Shown: in pieces, positions 1 to 6,358 of the stretch
How positions within the stretch are numbered: the first letter of the stretch is position 1
Layout of the letters: each line of letters starts with the position of its first letter
DNA from: a virus
Length of the DNA stretch: 21,899 nt
Strand: one strand, 5' to 3'
IMG/VR virus record: IMGVR_UViG_3300010883_028703
Span: 1-21,899 of that record
The notes under the pieces: generated by a model
Told to the model about the DNA's origin: nothing
Database searches by the model: none
The model's input: only the letters and a program-made list of their open reading frames with translations
Program-made: the position numbers and the translations under genes

Positions 1-630
1 ATGAAAAAGCGCTATACTCAACTCAGACGGCGTTTCCTACTGTGGGTAATGGACACACGGATGTACAGCTACCTCTTGCGCCACGTCCTCCCCAAGGTAC
101 GCTTCACCACAACCCACGGAGGAATAGGCGGGCGTAAATTCTGGAAGATGTACGAACAACTCCAGCCGGGTGACATTGTTCTCAGTAAGGACTCCAAGAA
201 GCTAACTACCATGCTGATACCCGGTGTATGGAGCCACGCGGCTGTCTGCGTCAGTAAGAACAAGAACTTCGAGATAGCTGAGATGGTATCTACGGGGTAT
301 AAGCAGACAACCTTTATGGACTTCTGTGCTGAGGCAACACGGGTGTGTATCATTAGGGGCAAAAAGTTCGATAAGTACTACGTGCGGACTTTTATTAACA
401 ATACTTTAAGCTACCGTGGCACACCATACGACCAGAAGTTTAAGATAGGCGTTGGTGCCTTGTCCTGCTCTGAGCTGGTCTACATGGCTGATTCTGAGAA
501 GCGGCTAGAGTGCAGCCTAGAGGATATAGCCGGGATTGGACGACCCTATATCAGTCCGACAGGTATTTACCACTCTGAGGTAGAGGCCATCTCAGATTCT
601 GACGCAATCTGTGGTATAATAGTGGGATGA
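1..630 (+). CDS. Permuted papain-like amidase/peptidase (YiiX / NlpC-P60-like)
   Basis: This 209-residue protein has the motif order of circularly permuted NlpC/P60 (YiiX, DUF830-type) hydrolases. LQPGDIVL lies near residues 54-61, a histidine in WSHAAV at H79, acidic residues at E91 and E94, and the nucleophile candidate C156 in LSCSELVY. Such proteins cleave amide, peptide or lipid-linked bonds; the substrate here cannot be read. There is no signal peptide, although the N-terminus is very basic. The ATG is base 1 of the window, so the upstream context and a longer start cannot be excluded. Its TGA overlaps the ATG of the next gene (ATGA at 627-630). A role in lysis or envelope processing is inference from family and neighbours. 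The fold call is fairly sure; the function is not. Confidence 0.72.
   Translation: MKKRYTQLRRRFLLWVMDTRMYSYLLRHVLPKVRFTTTHGGIGGRKFWKMYEQLQPGDIVLSKDSKKLTTMLIPGVWSHAAVCVSKNKNFEIAEMVSTGYKQTTFMDFCAEATRVCIIRGKKFDKYYVRTFINNTLSYRGTPYDQKFKIGVGALSCSELVYMADSEKRLECSLEDIAGIGRPYISPTGIYHSEVEAISDSDAICGIIVG
612..620 (+). promoter_or_regulatory. Extended -10 promoter inside the end of gene 1
   Basis: TGGTATAAT is a perfect extended -10 (TGnTATAAT). Six bases (621-626) separate it from the ATG at 627, the same geometry as at five other genes in this window. No good -35 is present at 17-18 bases spacing. It would let the gene at 627 be transcribed independently and without a leader. Confidence 0.45.
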
Positions 631-1010
631 GCCAGTTCACACCAGAACAGATAGCGAAAGCTAAGAAGCAGATGAGAAGTAACATCCATCAGATGGCTAT
701 GCATAACCCCATGACTGACGAGCAGGTCAAGAGCGCCATCGAGCGTGGCGACCGAGTCATCGACAAGATGATGGCTCTGCCTGTCGAGGAAGTTGAGAGC
801 ATGTCTCAGACCGAAATGGTTGAGGAAGCTGTCGAGAAGCTCCCCGAAGTCAAGGTAGAGGATAGGGCGCGTATTGTCGTCAAGTCTAAGAAGATTCTGG
901 CTGACTTTGAGGCTCCCGGCGTTGACACTGCCATGCTCATCCTCACCATACTGTGTGTCGGACTCGGGCTTGGCCTGTGGTTCGTGGCAATCTACAGGGC
1001 AGTGGCGTGA
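627..1010 (+). CDS. Hypothetical protein with C-terminal membrane anchor
   Basis: This 127-residue protein is not one I recognise. Residues 1-100 are charged, Met-rich and mostly helical, with several E/K-rich stretches. Residues about 100-124 form one strong hydrophobic segment (AMLILTILCVGLGLGLWFVAIY). It therefore looks like a tail-anchored inner-membrane protein with a cytoplasmic N-terminal domain. The ATG overlaps the stop of the preceding amidase gene by four bases, and its own TGA overlaps a GTG start of the next gene (GTGA at 1007-1010), so the three plus-strand genes are coupled. There is no good Shine-Dalgarno, but a -10 box lies six bases upstream. A lysis-associated role is possible from context only. 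Confidence 0.7.
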   Translation: MSQFTPEQIAKAKKQMRSNIHQMAMHNPMTDEQVKSAIERGDRVIDKMMALPVEEVESMSQTEMVEEAVEKLPEVKVEDRARIVVKSKKILADFEAPGVDTAMLILTILCVGLGLGLWFVAIYRAVA

Positions 1011-1267
1011 CCGTCACTGAGCGTGCAAAATCATTTATCACTATCTGTGCTGCTATCGGACTCGTAGCTTCAATAGCTGCTGGAACCGCTAAGGCGTATG
1101 AGGCGAGCGTAGAGTTCGTTGATAAAGTCCAGAGCATCGAGGAGCTTCAAACGAAGCAAATTGAGAACACTCAAGCCATCGAGGAGATGGACGAGCGGTT
1201 AAATGGTAAACTGGACGACCTGCTGAGGGGCATGAGTCAGCTAGTAGCCCCGCCTCCCTCAAACTGA
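1007..1267 (+). CDS. Small membrane-anchored coiled-coil protein
   Basis: I take the GTG at 1007 as the start because it forms a GTGA overlap with the previous stop. An in-frame ATG exists at 953 but lies deep in the upstream gene. The 86-residue product has a short charged N-terminus, a hydrophobic segment near residues 9-28 (ITICAAIGLVASIAAG), then a helical Glu/Lys/Gln-rich coiled-coil-like stretch (about 35-75) and a Pro-rich tail. The last nine bases overlap the end of thyA on the opposite strand, and no terminator is visible at this convergent junction. The architecture resembles small phage accessory or lysis proteins, but there is no diagnostic motif. Confidence 0.6.
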   Translation: MTVTERAKSFITICAAIGLVASIAAGTAKAYEASVEFVDKVQSIEELQTKQIENTQAIEEMDERLNGKLDDLLRGMSQLVAPPPSN

Positions 1268-2068
1268 AATCTTTCCCCTGATACGCCTGTGGTACTTGTA
1301 GTCCACCACCTTGATATCGTGCGGGTAAGTAAAATCATCAATACACTCAATCTCAGGCCTTAACAGCACCGTAGGCGTGCTGTACAACACCTCCCTACGC
1401 TTTAGCTGTAGCTCCACCTGCTCACGGTGATTATTGTAGATATGGACATCACCTATCGTGTGGATGAACTCGTGTGCGCGCAACCCGGTTACATGAGCTA
1501 TCATGTGAGTCAAGAGACTGTAGGACGTGATGTTAAATGGAATTCCAAGGAAGGCATCTGCGCTACGCTGGTACAGGTGACAAGATAGCTGTCCGTCCCT
1601 GACATAGAACTGAAACAGGAGGTGGCAGGGTGGTAAAGCCATCTGGTCTAACTCACCGGGGTTCCACGCGCTGACTATGTGTCTTCGAGAGTACGGGTCG
1701 TCCTTGATGTTCTGGATGACGTTGGCTATCTGGTCAAGTCCGGGGGAATGCAGTTGCGCCCCCCAGCTTCTCCACTGATGGCCGTACACCTTGCCTAGCT
1801 CTCCCTGTGCGTCCGACCAAGCATCCCATATCTTAACCCCTCTCTCTGTGAGGTACTCGGTATTCGTGTCTCCCCTCAGGAACCACAGTAGTTCGTGAAT
1901 GACGCTGGGTAGGTGGATGAACTTACTGGTGACGACTGGCAGGTTGCTGTAGCTCAGGTCGTACCGGGTCTGAGTCCCGAAGATGCTGGTCGTGCCTGTT
2001 CCGGTGCGGTCATCGCTCTGGACGCCGTTAAGTAGTATGTTGTCTAGTAGCTCTAAGTAACCCTTCAT
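1259..2068 (-). CDS. thyA: Thymidylate synthase (ThyA type)
   Basis: This 269-residue protein matches ThyA along its whole length (E. coli ThyA has 264 residues). It makes dTMP from dUMP using methylene-tetrahydrofolate. Visible signatures are DRTGTGT near residues 20-26, HELLWFLRGDTN (59-70), IWDAWSD (80-86), YGHQWR (95-100), the catalytic Cys148 in LPPCHLLFQFY, QRSADAFLGIPFN (167-179) with the dUMP-discriminating Asn179, and DVHIYNNH (207-214). The Asn argues for dUMP rather than dCMP as substrate. A dUMP hydroxymethylase cannot be excluded from sequence alone and would matter because glycosyltransferases share the operon. It is the last gene of the minus-strand operon. The stop of a degraded membrane-protein copy overlaps its ATG (ATGA), which shows what the older gene order was. 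Confidence 0.96.
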   Translation of the reverse strand: MKGYLELLDNILLNGVQSDDRTGTGTTSIFGTQTRYDLSYSNLPVVTSKFIHLPSVIHELLWFLRGDTNTEYLTERGVKIWDAWSDAQGELGKVYGHQWRSWGAQLHSPGLDQIANVIQNIKDDPYSRRHIVSAWNPGELDQMALPPCHLLFQFYVRDGQLSCHLYQRSADAFLGIPFNITSYSLLTHMIAHVTGLRAHEFIHTIGDVHIYNNHREQVELQLKRREVLYSTPTVLLRPEIECIDDFTYPHDIKVVDYKYHRRIRGKISV

Positions 2069-2148
2069 CGTATGTGTACTATTACCCCTGTTATGTCAGT
2101 CACTAGTAAGACTGCGTCCAGTAGAGCTAAGCTCCAGATACGTGCCTT
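2065..2148 (-). pseudogene. Remnant of the small membrane protein gene (duplicated C-terminus)
   Basis: Read on the minus strand from 2148, this gives KARIWSLALLDAVLLVTD followed by ITGVIVHIR and a TGA that overlaps the thyA ATG. It nearly repeats the last 28 residues of the intact small membrane protein at 2685-2900. No start codon or N-terminal half is present. The sequence is reused in another frame as the end of the methyltransferase gene. This shows that the membrane-protein gene once ran directly into thyA before the methyltransferase gene was placed between them. Confidence 0.85.
2073..2148. repeat. 76-base direct repeat, copy 1
   Basis: This matches 2696-2771 at 71 of 76 positions, with a constant offset of 623 bases and no gaps. 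It covers the 3' end of the methyltransferase gene and the methyltransferase-thyA junction. Similarity stops abruptly at both ends. Confidence 0.95.
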
Positions 2149-2695
2149 TATGCGGTGCTTTTATCCCCCAGAAGTATAAGTCGCATGAGGGAGCATAAAA
2201 GCGAAACTGGTGGGAAGAGAAAATCCTATGAACGTCTAGGGCAGCTCTTACATCGACCTCGGTCAGGTTCTTATAGTAGTTCCCCCACTCTTCATCTCCT
2301 ATCTGGGTAGTCCCTGAGTTTTGCGGGCTTGTTCTTAACGTCCCATGCTCAGGTCGTCCCGTTGACGCGCAGGTGAACAGCAGTAGTCCTCCGGGCTTAA
2401 GTATCTTAACCGCATTTTGTAACGTAGCCTCGTAATACATATCGTGTTCAAAACACTCAGTCGAGACGACTACATCGCTCTGCTCTTCGGGCGCGTACTC
2501 GTGGCCCTTGCAGACCACATCGACGTTTCGGCCCGGTGCTGGGTCTATACCTATATAGCTACCTCCGGTGAAGAGATACCTATTGTTCCCGTTGATATCC
2601 ATGCTTCCGATATCAACTACATTGCTATCAGTGAAGAATGCAGGAAATTTCTCCTTAACTGAGATGCAAAACTTTTTCTGTGCGTTATGTGCCAT
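2096..2695 (-). CDS. Class I SAM-dependent methyltransferase
   Basis: This 199-residue protein has the class I Rossmann methyltransferase layout: motif I VVDIGS near 26-31, the acidic end of strand 2 at GID51, DVVVSTECFEH (74-84) and LKPGG (99-103) before LLLFTCAS. It belongs to the broad Methyltransf_11-like group often found beside glycosyltransferases. It probably methylates a sugar or another small acceptor; the substrate is not visible. The ATG lies inside the end of the upstream membrane-protein gene (11-base overlap). The last 16 residues (184-199) are encoded in copy 1 of the 76-base repeat, in a different frame from the membrane-protein fragment, so the C-terminus is overprinted. Methylation of DNA is unlikely because no DPPY/NPPY-type motif is present. 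Confidence 0.85.
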   Translation of the reverse strand: MAHNAQKKFCISVKEKFPAFFTDSNVVDIGSMDINGNNRYLFTGGSYIGIDPAPGRNVDVVCKGHEYAPEEQSDVVVSTECFEHDMYYEATLQNAVKILKPGGLLLFTCASTGRPEHGTLRTSPQNSGTTQIGDEEWGNYYKNLTEVDVRAALDVHRIFSSHQFRFYAPSCDLYFWGIKAPHKGTYLELSSTGRSLTSD

Positions 2696-2900
2696 TGTGT
2701 ACTATTACTCCTATTATGTCAGTGATTAGTAAAACTGCGTCCAGTAGAGCTAAGCTCCAGATACGTGCCTTGATACCGTAGGCCAGCCACAGTAAGTCGC
2801 CTGTCACGCTTACAGCGAACCCGATGTCCATGAGGCCATAGACAAAGAAAATCCTACCCGATAGCACACAGATAGTCCCGAGCCATCCAAGCCAGCTCAC
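2685..2900 (-). CDS. Small multi-pass membrane protein (SemiSWEET/PnuC-like topology)
   Basis: The GTG at 2900 forms a GTGA overlap with the upstream glycosyltransferase stop and gives a 71-residue product. The upstream in-frame extension is an Arg-rich shadow of the glycosyltransferase. It is almost entirely hydrophobic, with about three helices: WLGTICVLSGRIFFVYGL, IGFAVSVTGDLLWLAYGI and SLALLDAVLLITDIIGVIV. Small phage proteins with this WLAYGI-type pattern resemble half-size SWEET/PnuC transporters, but transport is inference. Its 3' end is copy 2 of the 76-base repeat. Confidence 0.7.
   Translation of the reverse strand: MSWLGWLGTICVLSGRIFFVYGLMDIGFAVSVTGDLLWLAYGIKARIWSLALLDAVLLITDIIGVIVHNGT
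2696..2771. repeat. 76-base direct repeat, copy 2
   Basis: This is the in-frame, intact copy. It encodes the C-terminus of the small membrane protein and the start-proximal junction with the methyltransferase gene. Five mismatches separate it from 2073-2148. Confidence 0.95.
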
Positions 2901-3589
2901 TTGTTCCACCCTTCGTAGTCGCCGTCCTCGTTGGCGTCTTTGCCGAGAACCGGGTCGTATGAGTTCCAAGCGCGATGTGTGCCTTTGGGCGGTAGGCGCT
3001 GGAGATATGTGGGAGGGGCGTTACAGACGGCGAGCGTCGCACCGTTCTTCTGCATGTTTGCCACCCAATAATAGTCATGTCCGTAGCTCTCGTTATGCTC
3101 TTCCTGTGACCTCGCTACGCTGGCGCGGACAATGATATTTCCGTGCCCAAACCCATCCATCCTGAGTTCAGTCGGCACTGTCTCAATCGGACTCCCTGCT
3201 GTCTCTTGGAGAATGTCAAAGAAGACTAAGTCTGCCTCAGCAGCCCCAGCCGCCTCATACCTCAACGAGCAGTGGTTAGTTCGGAGTAGGTCATCGTTTC
3301 CCATGAACAGGAGGTACTTACCTTTAGCGTTCTCGATAGCGTGCGTAACTAGGGGGGTTACGCCTCCGTGCGTGAACTGCTTCTCAACTACGGTGTTACC
3401 TTTGGCGATAAATTCATCTCTCTTAGTGGTGTAGTCTTCTGAGTCAACGAGCGCCTGCCAGTACCTACATCCGTCGCCGTAGAACAACAACTCAATGCCG
3501 TTCGTATCTTGTGCGAAGACAGACTCGACCGCCTCTATAGTAGAAGCAGGTCGGAGGTAGCAAGCGAGGAGTAGGCTAACCTTGGTCAT
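2897..3589 (-). CDS. Glycosyltransferase family 2-like
   Basis: This 230-residue GT-A fold protein starts TKVSLLLACYLRP and has TIEAVESVFAQD (residues 18-28), as in GT2 enzymes. GGVTPLVTHAIENAKGKYLLFMGNDDLL (75-102) carries the metal/nucleotide-binding acidic motif at N98-D99-D100. The ATG at 3589 is chosen because GGGAGG lies at a good distance upstream; the TTG six bases earlier does not fit that spacing. It overlaps the stop of the acyltransferase gene by 14 bases, and its own stop overlaps the next start. It would transfer a sugar from an activated donor to a glycan, lipid or protein. Donor and acceptor are unknown. It is shorter than typical GT2 enzymes and has no membrane helices. Confidence 0.85.
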   Translation of the reverse strand: MTKVSLLLACYLRPASTIEAVESVFAQDTNGIELLFYGDGCRYWQALVDSEDYTTKRDEFIAKGNTVVEKQFTHGGVTPLVTHAIENAKGKYLLFMGNDDLLRTNHCSLRYEAAGAAEADLVFFDILQETAGSPIETVPTELRMDGFGHGNIIVRASVARSQEEHNESYGHDYYWVANMQKNGATLAVCNAPPTYLQRLPPKGTHRAWNSYDPVLGKDANEDGDYEGWNK

Positions 3590-4166
3590 TAACAATCCTC
3601 CCTTCGATGACTGTGTGGTAATTGGTGTTCGGGCCTATGTCACGAGCAGGCGAACCCGCGTACTTGCGGCACTCCTCGGGTACAAGCCGCTTAGTAACCG
3701 TAGTGTTCATCCCGACCATGCAGTCCTTTGGCATGTAGCAGTACTGGTGCATGACAGCTCCTAGCCCGAAGTTACATCCGTCGTCTATCGCACAGTGCCC
3801 TCCTACTACTGCGTTGCAGCTCAATGTGATGTTGTTGTGGAGAACGGCGTCGTGCCCTATGTGTGCATTTTTGAGCATCCAGTTTTCGTTACCAACAATG
3901 GTGTCTCCTACCGTTCCTGCGTCAATGGTGACTTGTTTAGTGAATGTGTTACCATTACCGATGCGGACGGTGTTAGCGTTGTGGTTCTTCCAGTCGTCGC
4001 GGCTAGCCAGCTCCTCGTGGAAGTGTCCCTTGTGCTCACCGGGTTCTCCAATGATACAGTAGGGGCCAATGTAGTTGTTATCTCCAAGGACGACGTTACC
4101 GTGGACTATAGCTGTGGGGTGTATGAAATTTCCACTCCCTCGCTTACTGTCGATGTACATCTTCAT
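3576..4166 (-). CDS. LpxA-like hexapeptide-repeat acyltransferase
   Basis: This 196-residue protein is a left-handed beta-helix acyltransferase of the LpxA family. IHPTAIVHGNVVLGDNNYIG (15-34) and IIGEPGEHKG follow the LpxA pattern, and AHIGHD (101-106) places H105 at the catalytic His125 of E. coli LpxA. AVMHQ with H140 also matches. The helical C-terminal domain of true LpxA (262 residues) is missing or short. It therefore more likely acylates a nucleotide-sugar or glycan than makes lipid A. The ATG overlaps the upstream TGA (ATGA at 4163-4166). Flanked by two glycosyltransferases, it is part of a glycan-building cassette. Confidence 0.88.
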   Translation of the reverse strand: MKMYIDSKRGSGNFIHPTAIVHGNVVLGDNNYIGPYCIIGEPGEHKGHFHEELASRDDWKNHNANTVRIGNGNTFTKQVTIDAGTVGDTIVGNENWMLKNAHIGHDAVLHNNITLSCNAVVGGHCAIDDGCNFGLGAVMHQYCYMPKDCMVGMNTTVTKRLVPEECRKYAGSPARDIGPNTNYHTVIEGRIVNDQG

Positions 4167-4804
4167 GTAGTCCTAACCCCCGGCCACTTCCTACCAAATC
4201 TACCCCAGTACTTGTCGTATAAGCCCCATGCGTTGCCTACCTTGTTGATGGTAGCTGAGTGGTGGGCCAAGTACATCGTCTCTTGTGGCCGCCAGATACT
4301 CCCTCCCTCCGTCAGGATAGTGTAAACCCCCTTGTTGTGGGGTTCGTGGCTAATGGTGGCGCAGTAATCTTCGACATACAGGTGGAAGTCGTCAAAGGTC
4401 TCCTCGTCGAACAGGGGGCCGTTCTTTACTTGTACGACGATGAAGCAGGAGTCAAGGGTATCGACTGGTATAGCGGTGTCTACGTTCGCCCAATGGTAAA
4501 GTTTCTTCTCACCGGGCTGAGTGACACCTACCATGCCGAGTGCGCCAAAGTCTTCACCTACAACCGCAATCGTCATGTCTATGCGTTCCAGCAGGTCTTT
4601 GGTGAAGGTAACATCTTGGTGTGTGAGGATGAGATATTCCGTAGTGCAATCTTTAATCATTGCGTTGTAGTTATGGGCTGGGTGACACTCATCAGATGTG
4701 TACCCTATCTCAAACTCACCTTCTAGCCCTTTAATGCTTGGGCCGAGGTAGTGGTTGAACACTTCTTCATCATGGCTGATGAATCCTATGGAATATCGCT
4801 TCAC
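4163..4804 (-). CDS. Glycosyltransferase (Glyco_tranf_2_5-like)
   Basis: I start this at the GTG at 4804, with GAGGT just upstream and a GTGA overlap with the preceding microORF. The longer Arg-rich extension is a frame shadow. The 213-residue product begins MKRYSIGFISHDEEVF and has NYNAMIKDCTTEYLILTHQD followed by VTF, the conserved core of this GT-A family, in which HQD takes the place of the DXD motif. It also carries FHLYVEDYC and a basic C-terminus. It probably transfers a sugar to a surface or virion glycan. It is coupled to the acyltransferase gene by an ATGA overlap. Confidence 0.82.
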   Translation of the reverse strand: MKRYSIGFISHDEEVFNHYLGPSIKGLEGEFEIGYTSDECHPAHNYNAMIKDCTTEYLILTHQDVTFTKDLLERIDMTIAVVGEDFGALGMVGVTQPGEKKLYHWANVDTAIPVDTLDSCFIVVQVKNGPLFDEETFDDFHLYVEDYCATISHEPHNKGVYTILTEGGSIWRPQETMYLAHHSATINKVGNAWGLYDKYWGRFGRKWPGVRTT

Positions 4805-4890
4805 GCTACCTCGACGAAGTACAGGATGCGTGCGCGGGTGTACCACTCGTCGAGACCTTCGCCTCGTTCGCACTTATCACAGCGTACCAT
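4801..4890 (-). CDS. 29-residue CxxC microprotein, coupled at both ends
   Basis: An ATG overlaps the DUF3310 stop by one base (TAATG at 4892-4888), and the TGA overlaps the GTG of the glycosyltransferase (GTGA at 4804-4801). The product begins MVRCDKCERGEGLDEWYTRA and ends in ILYFVEVA. C4 and C7 form a zinc-knuckle half site. The perfect stop-start joints on both sides and the well-formed CxxC favour a real gene. Its other function could be to couple translation between its two neighbours. I know no family for it. Confidence 0.6.
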   Translation of the reverse strand: MVRCDKCERGEGLDEWYTRARILYFVEVA

Positions 4891-5417
4891 TACTTGTCCT
4901 CTTTACGTTCGTCTTCGCGCCTACGTATCTCCATCAAGTCCTCAAAGTAGCCGCGAATCTCTGGGTCGGCGGTCTCCATGCGCTTGGCAATGGCTTCCTC
5001 CAGCGAGATAGGCTCGGTTACGGCTGAGTCCACGTGGGGGTAGTAGCCCTTCCACCTTTCGGCGAGAGCTGTCCGGTGTGCGTCGTGAGCAGGCGTGGTC
5101 GAAACGCTTACCCAAGGCTTCCGCTCCGGTAAGCTGTTATCCTGACCGAGTTCCTCGTTCCAGTCGTCAAAGAGCGACGAGAAGGGCACCTCCTCTTCCT
5201 GCTCCTGCTCGTAGGAGAACAGCTCTGCCTCGTCGTACTCTTCTTCGTCGAGGAGGAACTGGAGGTACTCGATGGCCTTTATCAGGTCGTCCGTACCTCC
5301 CTTGTCGCGCCAGCGAGACACGTACTTGACTACGTTGCCTTCACAGAAGTCAAGGCCATTCGCCATTATGTACTCGATGGGTGAGATGGGTGTGTTGTAG
5401 TGGTCTGGTCTACTCAT
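4890..5417 (-). CDS. DUF3310 protein with acidic extension
   Basis: Residues 4-57 (PDHYN, SPIEYIMANGLDFCEGNVVKY and SRWRDKGG, then a helix) match DUF3310, a small phage domain often annotated as nucleotide-kinase-like or SaV-like; its biochemical role is unclear. Residues 58-175 add an acidic, low-complexity linker and a charged helical C-terminus, longer than usual for the family (175 residues in all). AGGAG lies about 10 bases upstream of the ATG. It is the first main gene of the minus-strand operon, served by a near-consensus promoter, and its ATG overlaps the stop of a 10-codon leader ORF. Confidence 0.82.
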   Translation of the reverse strand: MSRPDHYNTPISPIEYIMANGLDFCEGNVVKYVSRWRDKGGTDDLIKAIEYLQFLLDEEEYDEAELFSYEQEQEEEVPFSSLFDDWNEELGQDNSLPERKPWVSVSTTPAHDAHRTALAERWKGYYPHVDSAVTEPISLEEAIAKRMETADPEIRGYFEDLMEIRRREDERKEDK

Positions 5418-5446
5418 AATGTTGGGTCTCCTATTGTTTGACTCAT
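5414..5446 (-). CDS. Possible 10-residue leader peptide
   Basis: Six bases after the -10 box an ATG opens MSQTIGDPTL and stops at a TGA overlapping the ATG of the DUF3310 gene (ATGA). The Shine-Dalgarno of the DUF3310 gene lies inside it. If translated it would couple to the DUF3310 gene. It may instead be chance. Confidence 0.3.
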   Translation of the reverse strand: MSQTIGDPTL

Positions 5447-5452
5447 ACTGTT

Positions 5453-5482
5453 AGTATAGCACAAAGTGGGGGTGTGTGTCAA
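5453..5482 (-). promoter_or_regulatory. Strong sigma70-like promoter of the glycan/thyA operon
   Basis: TTGACA (5482-5477), an 18-base spacer and TATACT (5458-5453) with TGTGC directly before the -10. This is the best promoter in the window and lies between the operon and the upstream Cys4 gene. Confidence 0.88.
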
Positions 5483-5498
5483 GCTACTATACGCCTAT

Positions 5499-5783
5499 TT
5501 ACGATAATTGTTTCTGGTGTTCGCTGAGGCAGGCTAGGCTACAGAAGAAGGTTATCACCTCTTGTGCATCCTCTGCGAAGAAGATGGTTGGCTTACCTCT
5601 TTTCGTGACCTCCTGCTTGGCTCCGCAGCCGTAGCAGGTGGGTATGTGAGAGTGTGTGACTAGCTTCCTGATTATGATGGGGCGCTCCTTGTCGGTGGTG
5701 TCGAGCCAGTAAAAGCGCTCCGCGACACTCTTCTCTAGTGAGGAGGAGCGGCGGTAGTAAAGCCGATACAGGTTGTCTATCAT
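5499..5783 (-). CDS. Small Cys4 zinc-binding-like protein
   Basis: I choose the ATG at 5783, one base after the stop of the 57-residue membrane protein; a longer GTG start at 5825 would overlap it. The 94-residue product has CYGCG (C50, C53) and FCSLACLSEH (C81, C85), spaced like a treble-clef or zinc-ribbon site. No catalytic motif is visible. A role in protein or nucleic-acid binding is likely but not provable here. It ends the 7064-5499 gene run, just upstream of the operon promoter at 5453-5482. Confidence 0.65.
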   Translation of the reverse strand: MIDNLYRLYYRRSSSLEKSVAERFYWLDTTDKERPIIIRKLVTHSHIPTCYGCGAKQEVTKRGKPTIFFAEDAQEVITFFCSLACLSEHQKQLS

Positions 5784-5784
5784 C

Positions 5785-5958
5785 TTAGACAAAACTACGC
5801 ACTTTGTGGTAGAGGGCCATAACACCCCCCTTCAGTATCAAAACAATCTCTGCTGTGATTAGCACGATTGCAGTGGCTGTGCCGAAGATGAACAGGAACG
5901 CACCGTCGCTAAGTTGGCGCTGGTTATTCGCTTTCTGGAGCTTACTTCTTACGCTCAC
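5785..5958 (-). CDS. 57-residue single-pass membrane protein
   Basis: A GTG at 5958 inside the end of the metallopeptidase gene (17-base overlap) is preceded by GAGGAA with 6-7 bases spacing. It opens a 57-residue frame: basic N-terminus MSVRSKLQKANNQRQ, a strong membrane helix near 19-42 (GAFLFIFGTATAIVLITAEI), and a basic C-terminal tail. The next gene starts one base after its TAA. Its length and single helix suit a small holin-like or membrane accessory protein, but no family is recognised. Confidence 0.62.
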   Translation of the reverse strand: MSVRSKLQKANNQRQLSDGAFLFIFGTATAIVLITAEIVLILKGGVMALYHKVRSFV

Positions 5959-6358
5959 GTTTCTTCCTCACTATCTTGTTGATTATAGTCATAAGGTTGG
6001 GGTTGTCTATCAAGGCTCCTGCGAGTCCATTGCCTAGGGCTTGAACTACGTTCTCCTCTCTACCTAGCTTGAGGGACTCTCGGCAACCAGTCATCTCCAC
6101 TAGTACGTGGAGTATCTCGTGCAGCAGGGTCTCAAGGGCGATGGAGTCAGCCAGCTCACTGGACAGGGCTATCTCTAGCGTAGAGGGGTCGAAGTAACCG
6201 AAGGCGTGAGCTTTCTTGCCTAGCTCTGTCGCTGAGTCAACGTGGGACTTAGGTAGCGTCCACAGCTCCTTGCGTACTGAGACGGAGAGTTCGTGCGCTC
6301 CTATCTTCAGTGTCTTGCCGTCAAGCGGCCCGAGGACATTGTTCTTCTTACTCGGCAC
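5942..6358 (-). CDS. Small HEXXH zinc metallopeptidase-like protein
   Basis: This 138-residue protein has TLLHEILHVL with the zinc motif H80-E81-xx-H84. A likely third ligand is E101 or E102 in GREENVVQALGNGLAGALIDNP, the layout of minimal gluzincins that occur as small cytoplasmic phage proteins. There is no signal peptide. The start is GTG at 6358, overlapping the upstream stop by 11 bases, with AAGGTGA upstream. The substrate is unknown. The basic tail (RKKRERKK) may contact nucleic acid. It shares its operon with a nuclease fusion. Confidence 0.75.
   Translation of the reverse strand: MPSKKNNVLGPLDGKTLKIGAHELSVSVRKELWTLPKSHVDSATELGKKAHAFGYFDPSTLEIALSSELADSIALETLLHEILHVLVEMTGCRESLKLGREENVVQALGNGLAGALIDNPNLMTIINKIVRKKRERKK

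Noticed and set aside
1259-2068. ThyA as dCMP or dUMP hydroxymethylase
   Set aside because: Asn179 and the other conserved positions fit ordinary thymidylate synthase; kept only as a caveat because of the nearby glycosyltransferases.
3576-4166. Acyltransferase as true lipid A LpxA
   Set aside because: The C-terminal helical domain is missing and no other lipid A genes are present; a nucleotide-sugar or glycan acyltransferase fits better.
3751-4726. Plus-strand frames opposite the glycosyltransferase and acyltransferase genes
   Set aside because: They overlap fully supported enzymes on the other strand, show no domains and lack start signals.
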